Shown: positions 46,830-59,120 of the stretch, in pieces | Position numbering within the stretch: position 1 is the stretch's first letter | How the letters are laid out: the number at the start of each line of letters is the position of its first letter | Assembly (NCBI GenBank): GCA_013399855.1 | Contig: VXAY01001955.1 | Coordinates: forward strand, 152,760-216,759 | Direction of reading: 5' to 3' | DNA from: Oxyruncus cristatus | Taxonomy: Eukaryota; Chordata; Aves; Passeriformes; Cotingidae | DNA: 64,000 nt | Notes under the pieces: model-generated | Databases searched by the model: none | What the model saw: the letters and a program-made list of their open reading frames with translations, nothing else | What the model was told of the DNA's origin: nothing | Translations under genes and position numbers: made by a program

Positions 46830-49800
46830 AGCTTACATGCATGACAAGGAGTTTCAATGAGAATGGTGCCCCATTGATAACCATGTTGGTATTTTGAACT
46901 TCCATTTCGTGAGGTGAGTTCTTCATCTTAAATACAGAAAAGTATGTGTACTTGTGCCCTACTACCTCTTTTAACAATTGTTTTCCATTAAGAACTGATT
47001 TACCTTTTACTTTCTGGTTCTCTTTCTAAGTGAAGAAAGGGAACAGAACATTCCCAAACCTTTTAAAATACATCTGCTTTTAGTGAATGCTATTCCGTTC
47101 AGAATGTACATTCTTTTTCTTTGAGATAGGAAAAGAATAATCTTGTGAGTTTTAGAAATTAGGCCAGCACTTGATAATGTAGCCTTTCTAATCCTCACAG
47201 CTTGTTCCTAAAACAAAATGAATCAGCGTCAAAGAGCTGTTTTAATTATTTTCCTTTAACATCTTTTATGATAATGTGCCTTATAACACTAACATTACCT
47301 ACCTCCTTTCTCCCTCTTAAAATAAAAAGAGGGGGAAAAAAAGTGTTGTAATGCATGGAGGTCTTTGGATTTAAATGCAAGTATTTTGGAAGCTGAAATT
47401 ACACAGTAAAACATACTGAATAAAATGTTTTGATGACACTTTCAAATTATCTAAAAACTGCTGTGTTTGAGTAGAGAAGAAAACAGGTCATACTCACTGC
47501 AGATTCACAATTCTTTTCTGAGGCTTCCTGAAGAATACATGACTGATCTGGAATGGACAGAGTATCCCTGTGAGCAACTGAACATCCTGTCCCAAAGCAG
47601 TAATGCAGACAAGAGCAGTGACAAGCTCTTACTAGAGTCAGCAACTCAAAATGCTGAGAAACTTGAAGGTCTGAAAAGTGCTTGTTGACCTTTGCAGTAT
47701 CAGGAGTTTCTGAATCAGCTCTTCTCCAGAGGGAGGTGGAGAAATCAAAACCAGTATCCTGTCTCTAAATACATTTGTAGTTTCAGACTTTCATAAGTCA
47801 TCTTTCTCTAAAGCCATTTGTCTAAACCTGTGAGAATGGCCAGCCTTTCATAATAATTTCATTACTCATCAATATAACCCAAGTCAGATAATTCCAATGT
47901 GTAGAGGTTTGGGAAGGTGCTAGAAAAGCAGCTCCTTATCCAAAATAATCTTAGGCATCTTGTCAGATGTACCTATTTTCAAGTTTTAATGTATTTCTCA
48001 CCTAATATTTCTCACTTTAATTAAATATATAGGGAGGGAATACTTTTCTCACTTATTCTCAGGTATGTAAAAAGCTAGATTTTTAAATGAACTATAGAAA
48101 TCCAAATAAGACATGCAGCAAGCTAATTAGAAAGCAAATTCTCTTATTTCCATATGCATCGCCTTAATTGTTTTATTTGAAGCTTTTCCTTTTCTTTTTC
48201 TCTTCTTGATAATTATCAATCTCTTTAGCTATAGCTCCATCAAAAGAAGTAATGTCAGAATAGTATGTTCCTTAGTAATTTTCACGAAAAGGAAACATTC
48301 ATTTTAATGAGTCTTTCAAGCCCTTAATGCACAATCTCAGGGTCACTTACCTGCCTCCACTACTCAGAAGGTTGGGAAGTTGATGTGGTGATTATGGCAC
48401 ATTATTTTGGTATCCTTTGTGATCATCCCACTTTTATGACTTCTCTCTGGGTTTACCACCTTTTGTTTTCTGTGCTATACTGCCAAAACACAGTAAGTAA
48501 AAAACTTTCTCTGTCTTTCTTGCTACAGTCTGGCAATGTTACCTGCTCTTGGAATCCTTTTACCACCTAGCCACAACAAATAAAACTCACTTTTATGAGT
48601 TTTTAACAGTCTTACACTCAGGTTTTCTGTATTTTTTATTTTCTTCTCTGCTTTTTTATTCATTCTAGTTTTTTCTCCTCACAATCTTGTTTCCTTTTGT
48701 CAGTCTTCCTATCTACTCTATTTTAAACAATCTCTTCAGATCTCCATTCAGACTCTTAAGACACTGGATCTCTTCTTTTACCTTTTCATTCTCTAAATTC
48801 TTTTTTCAACAATTATGTCATCTTTGAATTCACAACATGCAAGTAGAAACTGCATTTCTAAAAAAGGCAGAGGTACTAAAAGAATTCTAGGTACTGTCAC
48901 TGTCGAGAAACTTGCTCTGCTCATTCATTTTTATTTTAGCTTACAGAACTATGAATTTTCTATTTAAATTAATTGTTCAAGGGAAGAGGTGAGACTGCTG
49001 GCTTTGCTTTCTGTTTTGTGTAAAAATACCATATGCCTGCCAAAATTCCTACAGAGCCATTTTCATTCTGTAGGTGGAGAGCTGGTGTAGATCTCACCTA
49101 CTCCCTTTAGCAAGCTCAGAAGGGTGGGTGGCTGAAGACAAATCTATCAAGGGATGCTGAACTGTTCTTGTTTCTCTGCGAGGTGTGAAGTGAAAGATCT
49201 AGAAGATGGAAGTGGTGTCCACTGTGTTCATAAGCACAGGTGAGAACTAAGACCCAAGTTCATATGTGTAATAGGGAATTATCAGTATACAGGTTTTGTT
49301 ATGTGTGTTTAAAGGACCAGGCTAATGTATGCAGAGTCTGAGCTTCTATCCTCCGAGTAAGGTTTAATGGATAAACAAGGGAGTGGTTTCTCACTCTCAC
49401 AGGACTGAAGTGGGAGCTCCTATTTTCTTCTGGGAAATCTATATTATGACAGAAAGGTTTTTCCATTCTATTAATTATTCTAGAAATGAATTATTTTGTG
49501 ACCAGAAAAACAATCAGAAGCTATGCACTCAGAAGACAGGGTAAAAAGTAATCTCAAGGAACTATAAGAAAAGAGAGAAATGCAAAGAGCAGAGAACATA
49601 GGTCAGCAAGAAAAAGACTCAAAGATCAAAGTAAAAATCCTCTCAGGCTATTGTATCATATGCATTAATGTAAGCACAATAGTAGCATTTATGTGTCTAC
49701 AGCCAAAATAGATGGTTGAATGAAAAAGATGTCCTGCTTTAAGAAAAGTGGCAAGGCAAAAATTGCAGTATACAGCAAACTGAAGATTCGTAGAGAGAGC

Positions 49801-49910
49801 AGGAGAAAGTTCTCTGTGTAACGCATCCAAGAGCTATAGTTCTGGTGCTAGGGAAAACCAAAAGGGAGTAAAAATCTCACCCGAATTATGTAATTTAAGA
49901 ACATGGTGTT
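46830..49910. other. AT-rich spacer
   Basis: About 3.1 kb between two opposed CR1 copies. No repeat family recognised. An open frame at 47455-47688 (78 codons, no ATG at its start) has a rather protein-like composition (e.g. RLPEEYMTDLEWTEYPCEQL) but matches nothing I know and has no visible splice context. Motif-rich ctaattagaaagcaaattc lies near 48125. Confidence 0.5.
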
Positions 49911-51102
49911 TCATAAAACCATAGAATATCCTGAGTTGAAAGGGACATACAAGGATCATTGAGTCCAATTTCTGTCCCTCCACAGAACAGGTCCAAGAAA
50001 ACACCATGTGCATGAGAGCATTGTCCAAACTCTTCTTGAACTGTATTAGGTTTGGTGCTATGACCACTTCCCTGGGGAGCCTGTTCCAGTGCCCGACCAC
50101 CAGCTGGGTGAAGAGCCTTTTCCTACAGTCTAACCTAAACATCTCCTGACACAGCTTCATCCCATTCCTTTGGGTCGTGTCACTGACCCTCTGAGATCAG
50201 TGCCTGCCCCTCCACTTCCCCTCATGAGAAAGCTGTAGACCGCAATGAGTTTCCGCTTCTCTAGACTGAATAACCAAGTGACCTTAGCTGGTCGTCACAT
50301 GGCTTCCCTTCCAGACCCTCTACCATCTTCAAGGTCCTCCTGAGGCTGACTAATAACTTGATGTCTTTCTTACATTTTGGCAGCCAAAACTTCACAGAGT
50401 AGTCAAGGTAAGGCCACACCAGTGCAGAGCAGAGCAGGACAATCACCTCCCCTGACAGGCTTGTGATGATTTGCCTGATGTCCCCCAGGACACGGTTGGC
50501 CCTCTTGTCTGACAGGGCACTGCTAATTCATATTTAGCTTGCTATTGGCCAGGACACTCAGGTCTCTTTCTGTGGAGCTGCTCTCCTGCCTCTCCTTTCC
50601 CAGTCTGTACCTACAACCAGGGTTGCCCCATCCCAGGTGCAGAATCCTGCTCTTCCCTTCTTTAACTTCATATGGTTGGTGATTGCCTATCACTCTAATT
50701 TGTCAAGATCTCTCTGCAGGACCTCTCTGCCTTTGAGGGAGTCAACAGCTCCTCACAATCTAGTCCTGCATCCGAGTAATTCATGAGGATGTTGAAGGGA
50801 ACTGCGCTAACATGGAGCCCTTTGGAACCCCACTAGTGACAGGTCTCCAGTCTGATGTCACCCCATTCACTACAACTCTTTTTGCCTGGCCCATGAGTCA
50901 GCTCCTCATCCGTCACGTGATGTATTTATTCAGCTGCGTGCTGGACATTTTGTCCAGAAGGGTACCGTGAGTGACAGTATTAAAAGCGTTACTGAAATCC
51001 AAAAGGGATTACATCAATTAGCTTCCCCCTTGATCAGCTAGGTGGCTTACCTTGTTGTAAAAGAAAATTAAGTTTGTCAAGCAGGAAGAACCCCTCATGA
51101 AC
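49911..51102 (-). mobile_element. CR1 LINE, minus strand, 1.2 kb
   Basis: From the 3' tail (aaccatagaatatcctgagt) through 3' UTR and ORF2 back to the RT block that reads SCLTNLIFFYNKV near 51040-51090. Same older subfamily as 45320-46829, in opposite orientation. Truncated at its 5' end at about the same region of ORF2 as many CR1 copies. Scattered stops and short open frames (e.g. 49834-50160, ending the C-terminal region) show decay. Confidence 0.92.
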
Positions 51103-52286
51103 ATAAATTTAGAACAGCATTTTGTTGCATGCGGTTCAAGGAGAGCTGCTCCAGAGATTTGTTTTAGTGCTAGCCAATCATGCTAGCTTATTCCAAAGAA
51201 CCTTTCAATCAGGGGAAGGGAAAGCTCTCTTTGATCATCTCCAAAACAAGAACATGCAGATAGATTTTTCTGTGCTGCCTTTTTCCTCTACAGTCACAGC
51301 AGTAATTGCTGAACATCTGGCTTTACTTACAACAATGAACATGTTCAATGACTTAGTTTATCATGTATTCAGCTTATGTTTTACTCTATTCTAAAAAGAA
51401 TATTAAAACACAATTTCAGGGCTAGATTAAACAACAACAACAAAACAACAGAGTGGAGAATTATGTTTCATCCTTAGCCTGTCCTACCATAATTGAATAT
51501 TTACATTGCATGTTTCTGTGCTGTCTAGTATTGGCAACATAACAATTTTATTTAGAGACAAACACTTTTTATGTTTGTGTTTACATTGTGGTTTTGGAGT
51601 GTCTGCATTATTCACTGTATGCTCTAAATATTGCAGCTGGGAGGGGTTTTGGAGGCAGGGGAAAATCTATGCACTAGAGATTTATAATACTGTTATACCC
51701 CAGTCCAGAAGCTCCACACTTTTACTGGGTATTACACTTTAATTTCAGGCTTCAAGAGATTTTTTCCTGCACAAACTCTTGCAAAAGCTTTTGATTCTTT
51801 CATACCTTAAGTTCATATCTGGAAAAAAGACTACAAACCTTTTCTCAAAGAGACTTCTTTTAATTTAGTGAGAAAAAAGGCATTTTGGCAAAAAAGAGTT
51901 TTACAGAAATAACATGCAACCAAGGAAAAAGATTTCACTGTAACACCAAGTACAAAACACTCAATTCACAGAAGCATTACACTTAATAGCAAGTTACTAG
52001 ACAAACACCAACCTAAACTTAAGTTAAATACCCACAAATTAAGTGAAATACAGACAACAGGTGTTTAATTTGCCCACAAGAGGAAGGAAAGAGAGATTAA
52101 GACAAGAAAGAATAAAGAGAGAAAGAGAGGAGAGAGAAATATAGTTACCACTCTGGAGGTCACACGTTGACAGGTCAGGAGGGCAGAGGCCAAGGCAAGT
52201 AGAGGCCACGTGTATGTCTGTTTATAGACTCTGGCTATTGTGGCCACTCCCTCTAGGCAGGACCTTTGTCTCACTGCCACTATGGT
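51103..52286. other. AT-rich spacer
   Basis: About 1.2 kb. A purine-rich run at about 52078-52140 is low complexity; nothing else recognised. Confidence 0.6.
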
Positions 52287-52626
52287 AGAATCATAGAATC
52301 ATGGAATATTCTAAGTTGGAAGGTAACGACAAGGGTCATCAAGTCCACCTCCTGGCCCTGCACAGGACAGCCTTATGGACCCAAGTGTGTTGTCCAAATG
52401 ATTCTGGAACTCTGGCAGACTTTATGCTGTGACTATTTCCCTAGGCAGCCTGTTTCATTGCCTGACCACGCCCAGGGTGAAGATACCCAACCTAAACTTT
52501 GCCTGACACAGATTCGTACCTGAGGTCCTCTCGCTGGTCACCACAGAGAAGAGATGAATGCCTGCCCCTCCTCTCCCTCTCATGAGGAAATTGTAGACTG
52601 TGATGAGGTCTCCCCTCAGTCTCCTT
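52287..52626 (-). mobile_element. CR1 LINE 3' fragment
   Basis: agaatcatagaatcatggaa (reverse-complement octamer tail) through 3' UTR to gaggtctcccctcagtctcc in ORF2, where it stops abruptly. 5'-truncated, about 340 bp. Confidence 0.92.
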
Positions 52627-52777
52627 TTTATTACTATGAATCAAATTATTTTACAGGAGCAAAGGCCAAGGATTCTAATTCAGAGAAAAAAAGATGAGTG
52701 GAGTACAATCTCAGGAGTAAAAATAAATTCTGGGATTCCATGGTCAGTAATTTTGCCACTGCACTGTATTACACTCC

Positions 52778-52833
52778 AAAAAAAAAAAAANTTGAACTCT
52801 ATAACCCCAAAAAAAAAAAAAAAAAAAAAAAAT
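52778..52833. repeat. Poly-A tracts with single N
   Basis: A 13-base A run ends at one N (52791); 17 bases later a 25-base A run follows (52809-52833). The N marks a base-call or contig-joining problem at a homopolymer. Confidence 0.9.
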
Positions 52834-54719
52834 CAAAAGTACAGAGGGAACACAAGCTTTTCTTTAAGGGAAAGCTTCTGAAATCTTTGTTAACCAAGGG
52901 AGAGTGGCAGAAAATTGGAAAGTCACTGGTGGAGATTTCTACCCAACCTGGCAGGTTTCTAAAAGCAGTGTGTACTAAGAGAAACAAACACAGTAAGTCA
53001 AATTATTAAGATCCAAAGTATCTTCTTAAAGGAAACTAGTTAAAACACATTATGTTATATAATAAGGTAATAAAAAAGCCTACACATCTATAAAACCAGG
53101 AAAACTTTCATGTTCCTGCAATACCATCGTCTAATTATGCTACACATGTTCTGTGAAACTATAACTAAAACAAAAGCTACAGTAAATACAGTGAACTCTG
53201 ACTGAAGCAGCACAGAGAGAAGAAAGTAACATAGCTACACAAATATTATGTTGCTTGTGCCTAAACTATAAGGCTGGATGAAGGAACTTCTAGGAACCTT
53301 GCCTAATATTGGATCAATTATACTTAGAGCAGTCCTAAAAAGTATCTGTATGATATTCCCTATGCCAGAGTTTCTGATTAAATCCTGAAATTTCCTTAGG
53401 TGTTCTACTTCCAGTTAAGTTCGTCTTCAAACGCAACGTGGTCATTGCTACCACAAGGATATTTTTTTATCTAGTCCACCATATCTACAGAGAGATTACT
53501 CTAATTCTGATTTGGTATTTTTACTTGTTTGTTGATGCTTCCTCAGATGACTCTGAACATCTTCAGAGCTTTAGGAAGTAAAGGTTAACACTGGACTAGA
53601 AATATATCCTGTATCTCTTCCTCATCCACTGTACTGAGGACTGGGAACTGAGGAGGCCTAGGACTCCAATAGGACTACCACTGCCACTCTTGACAAGGCT
53701 GCAACCACTACCTCAACAAAACTGCCACCATCATTGAGACCAACAGGTTTTCCTTCCCTTTAACTTTATACCCACAGGGGCCACGTGGTACTCAGCACAG
53801 GGGCCAATGAACACTGTTCTGTTTGTGTCCCAGGGTGCTCGCTTCTACATCAGTCATTGCAGATTAAAACCAGTTTTCTCTGTATCATTGTATTTATTGT
53901 AATTTTTTTAGTAAATTGTAATTCTGACTTGTAGCTTCTCTTGACTTGGGTTGATTTCTTTTGCTGGTTTACTTTTAAACAGCACATCTGTGCACACGCT
54001 AACAGACCTCAGCCTCTTTCTGTCCTGTTTTAAAAAACCTTTGCTACTGTTCTGTCCAAACATATTTCCTAAGGTTGCTGATATTAAGGAACTTTTCTCC
54101 GTCTTCACCCATGTCACACTGTACGAAGATACAGGAGTTTTTACAGAGCCATAGATAGTCAGTGGATACAGATCCAATGAATGTGATGATAGGCAAAAGA
54201 GGAAGAGTCTGAGAAGGACAGACTTGCTGTGGTAGCCAGAGAGAGGCTTCTAGAGAGAAGTTGCAACACAAGGTAAGAGAGAAGCCCAATGTTTTTAACT
54301 TTTCAGTGGTTTCACCTTTTTTAAACCTGGAGAAAGTACTGTGTCAGCTGTCTTGTATAATACATTTTAATTAAAACAGTTTTCCTTCCTTCTTTTTTTC
54401 CACTACTTTTATTTTCCCTCTAGTTCCTCTCTCATTTTTCTATCGTTTCATATTTTTTTTCTTTTACATTTTTTTCCCCCACTTTTCTCCAGGCATATCT
54501 TCACTTCTTTATTTTCCTACTGACCTTTACATGTTATTCATGGTATTTTCCTGACCTCTTCCCTCTTCTTCTTACTTGGATGTTATCTCCCTTGTTCTCC
54601 TGATAGTTCCCTTGGACAATCCTTTCTCCAGCCTTTTCTGTTGAACTTAGGGATAAAGGCTGTGTTTTTCCAGTGCTTCCTCTATCTCTGCAGAAATTTA
54701 AAGCAGACAGCAGTTTATG

Positions 54720-54880
54720 AGCAGCAGTGAAGAAGAATGTATTTTAAATGGAGCATATGGTCAATTTATATTGTTTAGCTTCAGCTCATTAGGAATGCTT
54801 GTACAATTAGAGGTGGAGAAAAGGTTGATTAATTAATCATTTCCTACTATTAATCTCACATCCCAGACTCACTTTATGTT
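54720..54880. other. Possible conserved non-coding element
   Basis: cagctcattaggaatgcttg, acaattagaggtgg and gattaattaatcatttcc within 100 bp, including the palindrome gattaattaatc. Dense homeodomain-type motifs without simple-repeat structure. Inference only. Confidence 0.28.
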
Positions 54881-55206
54881 TTATACCAAGGGAAAGCAAA
54901 GGAGACTAAGGCAGAATGGAGACAAAAAAGTTGGCAAAATCCATTAATTTCATTAATTTTGAGCAGGTCAAATGAGGCAATAACCCCTCCGGAAAAAGTT
55001 TTTCTTTTTTGACTTGGACTTCTTCCCATCACATAAACACTTACGAAATTCTGACCCCTCTATAGCCACATAGGCACATACAAGAAACAGAGACACACAT
55101 CCTTCTTTGAAGAACTATATAGAAAATAGAACCTGTGCTCTAGATTCCTCCTCTCTCATTCTGCAAGTATTTCCTTTTTTTTTTTCTTTCTCTTATTTTC
55201 TTCTAT

Positions 55207-55249
55207 CTTGAATCAAAAGTGATATGTTCTTGAATCAAAAAGTGATATG
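55207..55249. repeat. 22 bp-period tandem duplication
   Basis: cttgaatcaaaagtgatatg (55207-55226) recurs with one extra A at 55229-55249. Confidence 0.85.
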
Positions 55250-55999
55250 ACTCTTAGAGCCTAGAATTACAATGTGTGTAGTTGATCATAATTAAGTCCG
55301 GATTTAACTACCCACATGTGCCATAGCAGTGACTTAATAAATTAATTAATCAATTATTATATTAATAAATACTTTTTTCTTTTGGCTTTCCTTATGACAT
55401 TATGCCAGTTATTATTGATTCTGATTGTTCTGAGTTTCTATTTAAATGTAACCCTGTCTTAGACCCAATAATTGCGGTAAACTGGTACAAGTAAATTGGA
55501 AGGCTCTAAGTAAGGGAGTTTAAAATAACACACTATTATGTAGCAAATCCTTGTGATTTTAATTTTCCCTACTGCCACACCCAGCCAGCATTTCAGTTTA
55601 CTGAAAGAAATCTGAAATCAAATATTGATATTTGATAGATTAGGCTGTAGAGGTGGTTTTATGGCAATCTGGTCTGGAAAGTCATGTACATGGCAAAGTG
55701 ATTTAATATAACAACTTGATAAGACACAGCTTAATGCAAAATGATGGATGGAACATGAGTGTTACTTGAATATGAAGAGAGGAACAGATAACTCCAGGGA
55801 AAGAGGCAACAAGAAAAAGAAAAGATCTAAAAGACTGGTGAGAAGAAGTAAAATCAAGGTCTATTAATATGCTTCAAATAATTAAATGAAGTTATACAAC
55901 TAATTACATAATAGTTTATATTATTGCATTATATAAAATAACTAACTGTATTATATAAAATAAAATATTGTTATTTTAAAATAAACAGTCATGTATTAA

Positions 56000-56017
56000 A
56001 TATATATATATATATTT
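56000..56017. repeat. (AT)n microsatellite
   Basis: Uninterrupted alternating A/T run. Confidence 0.85.
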
Positions 56018-58057
56018 GTTCAGATGCATGTGACATGAATTTTCAGATTTATGAAAGTTTAGGAGATTTCAGCAGGATCGGTATTTTCTTGCTGGTTTTG
56101 ATAGATGGGAGGTCACCAACATACAAAGGTGAAGATTTGGTGCATTGATTTAGAAGCCTCTTGGATTCTCTGGGAATGACAATGACCAGTTCTCAGTGAA
56201 GAAAACCAGACAGGTTAAACTGTTGTCCTGGATTTTCATAATATTTGTGTCAGTATCTGCAACATATTATCAGTTTCTAGTACAGTGTCAGGCAGATACA
56301 GCCACAGAATAGACCAACACTTACCTGAGGGATGCTTTGCTTATGAGTTGGATTAACCATCCAAGTGTACTTTTCTGATAAATTCTTCACTGGCTCTAGT
56401 GTCACAGTTGCTCACTGTTGACATACCTTAACAAATATTAATGAGAGGGAACGTAACCACTGGAATAAATCTTCTGGAGCAGACAAATCTATTCATGCTG
56501 ACGGGAAAAAAACAGTGCAGTGTTTCCGCAGCGTAATGCAGCATTGCATGACCTATATCCAGTACTGGAAGCACCCAGACTGCAGAAGCCCTGAGCTATA
56601 TCCCTTAGAAAGCCAACTATCACTTGGAGGATAGTACCTCATTCAATGCTAAATTGGTGATTGATATTTCATGCTGTGTTTTAGAAGTTAGATGTGTCAG
56701 CCTAAAGTTTGACATTCCCATTCAGCCATGGCAGGTCAGAAAGAGACTGTGGAGTGTACAAATCAAACCAAACACACTCTCAGTATCTCAATCAGTGATT
56801 CCAAAGACACAATAGCAATCTTGCCAAATGCTGGACAATCTGGGACTACTGAATTATTCTGAAGTTACTCTAAGCCCAATCCAACTTCTGTTACTGTGCC
56901 AGCAATGAAAAGCATAATACTGGCAGCAACTTCAGAAATTTGGAAAAGTGGAAATGTCAGTCACATCCTTAGACATCTAGAAGTTGTCTAATACAAGGTT
57001 AGAAACTTTTTATAATTGTTTTGTATGGTTCTTTGGTGTTTTCTTGATGTTTGTCTGAGGTTTTTTTCCCAGCATTACCAGTCTTCAGTCATAAATTTAA
57101 ATAGAGAACTATGAGATTGTAGGAAGCTGTCAAAGTTGTCAGTGTTTCCATGGATGATTTGTAACTTTTAGTTTGAAGACTGATTATGGTTTTAGTAAAG
57201 TGCCACCAAACAATGATTAATTCATGTTTTGGCAGTTCTTTAAGTCAGTGTTAAGCATGTTTGAAATCAGAGGGATATATTAAATAGACTGTTAAAAAAT
57301 TACATTTGTGAGAACCTTTTCACAAAGGCACTAAAAAATGCTGAATTGTTTTTCTGCTGATTTAAGAATTAGTTTAGTGACTCCAGTAGTACCTTTTTGC
57401 AGATTTAGAAGCACTTATTTATTGAAACTGCTAAACCATTTATGATGAATAATCACAGAATAGGTAAGCTTGGGAGAGACCACAGTGGGTCACCTGATCC
57501 AATCTCCAAGCTCAAGTAGAGTCATCCTACAGCACATGGCACAGGATTGCATCTAGCCAGTTCTTGAATATCCCCAGGAGGGAGAATCCACAAACACTCT
57601 GGGCAATCTGATCCAGTGTGCAGTCACTGTGGTGGTTTAGACTTTCTTGTTGAATTTCCCCATGCCACCATGCTGCTTTTTGGGGGGAACCAGCCCCAGG
57701 GGAGGCTCCTGCTTTTTGGTGCCAACCCATGACTTTTCAAATACAACAGAAAGTGGCTTAGCAACAACATCAGCCAACTCCCTCAGGACAATGGTATGCA
57801 TATCAGTGGATCAGATCAAGTTACTTGAACCTGAGAAGGGCTGGACTTTGCCCCAATCCCTGCCCTGAGATTAAGGGTCTCAAGAGATACAGGGAGAACA
57901 ATTTCCAGAGAAAAGTGAAACAAAAATGTTACTGAGTACTTCATCCTTCTCCATGTCAGCTGTCACCAGATCCCCATCTTATTTATGAGCAGGGATACAG
58001 TTTCTTTTGTCTTCTTTTTCTGACTAATCTACCAAATACACGAAGCCCTTGTTTCTC

Positions 58058-58653
58058 AGGAACAGTGTGGCCAGCAGGACCGGGAAAGTGATTCTGCCCC
58101 TGTACTCAGCGCTGGTGAGGCCACACCTGGAGTGCTGTGTCCAGTTCTGGGCCCCTCAGTTCAGGAAGGATATTGAGGGGCTGGAGCAGGTCCAGAGAAG
58201 AGCAACCAGGCTGGTGAAGGGACTTGAGCACAAGTCCTGTGAGGAGAGGCTGAGGGAGCTGGGGTTGTTTAGCCTGGAGAAGAGAAGGCTCAGGGGAGAC
58301 CTCATCACTCTCTACAACTATCTGAAAGGAGGTTGTAACCAAGTAGGGGTTGGTCTCTTCTCCCAGGCAACCAGCAGTAGGACAAGAGGGCATGGCCTTA
58401 AGCTGTGCCAGGGGAGGTTTAGGTTAGATATTAGGAAGAAATTCTTGACAGAGGGGGTAATCAGGCATTGGAATGAGCTGCCCAGGGAGGTGGTGGATTC
58501 ACTGTCCATGGATCTTTTTAAGATGAGACTGGATGTGGCACTTAGTGCCATGGTCTGTCAACCATGGCGGTGTTGGATCAAGGGTTGGACTTGATGATCT
58601 CAGAGGTCTTTTCCAACCCGTGTGTTTCTGTGATTCTGTGATTCTGTGATTCT
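58058..58653 (+). mobile_element. Young CR1 LINE nested in old CR1
   Basis: Begins aggaacagtgtggccagcag and ends with three tgattctg-type tail units. Collinear with the 31146 copy and very similar to it. Inserted in opposite orientation into the older CR1, whose sequence continues on both sides (gaagcccttgtttctc on the left, ctcacatcccttgccaaaat on the right). Strongly 5'-truncated. Confidence 0.95.
58061..58594 (+). pseudogene. CR1 ORF2 C-terminal remnant, stop codon lost
   Basis: An uninterrupted frame of about 178 codons covers the CR1 RT C-terminal region: [50 protein letters not shown], then [20 protein letters not shown] and [13 protein letters not shown]. It passes the point where the other young copies stop just after SAMV, because the stop region reads tgtcaa here rather than tggtaa, and extends 12 codons into former 3' UTR. 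It lacks the catalytic palm and endonuclease, so no enzyme is expected. The open frame reflects youth rather than selection. Confidence 0.88.
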
Positions 58654-59120
58654 CCTCACATCCCTTGCCAAAATTAGTTACAGGTAAATTTGTTCCCTAG
58701 CTTTCCTGATCTCATGCCTATACTCCCAGCCCATATCCCCATATTCTTTCCAGGATGTATGTTCCTACTTTCACTGCCTATCAATTTTTGTTTTGTCTTT
58801 TGGCTCGACCAAAAGGTCCTTACTTATCCATGCTGGTCTCCAGCTGTCCTTGCCTGATTTCTTGCCCATGTGAATTGATAGTACTTGTGCTCTAAGAAAA
58901 ATGCTATTAAGTATTTGACACCTCTCTTCTGCTCCTTTACTCTGAGGGCAGTTTTGCAGATCTGCCCCATCCACCAGTTCCTTAAGCAACTGAAAGTCCG
59001 CTTTCCCAAGGTTTAGGGTCTTGACTACACTTTTTGCTTGGCCTATATCCCTTGAGATAGTGAATTTCACCAAGGCATCATGCTTCTACCAAGATTGACC
59101 TCTCCAGCAAATTCGTGTCA

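Larger units (their letters stand above)
52627..57449. other. AT-rich spacer
   Basis: About 4.8 kb. Holds the A-runs and N at 52778-52833, a tandem duplication at 55207-55249, a TAAT-rich run near 55335-55375, an (AT)n at 56000-56017 and a possible conserved stretch at 54720-54880. No exon or transposon recognised. Confidence 0.6.
57450..59120 (-). mobile_element. Old CR1 LINE, minus strand, internally deleted and interrupted
   Basis: The 3' tail and UTR are at 57450-57634. About 90 bp on, minus-strand sequence already encodes RT text ([15 protein letters not shown], about 57727-57771), so most of the RT C-terminal half is missing between them, or two copies are juxtaposed. The linker follows to 58057, is interrupted by the young CR1 at 58058-58653, then continues to about 59120. 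There a minus-strand frame (58771-59073) reads GKADFQLLKELVDGADLQN and GKKSGKDSWRPAWISKDLL, matching the CR1 region between endonuclease and RT. Confidence 0.82.
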
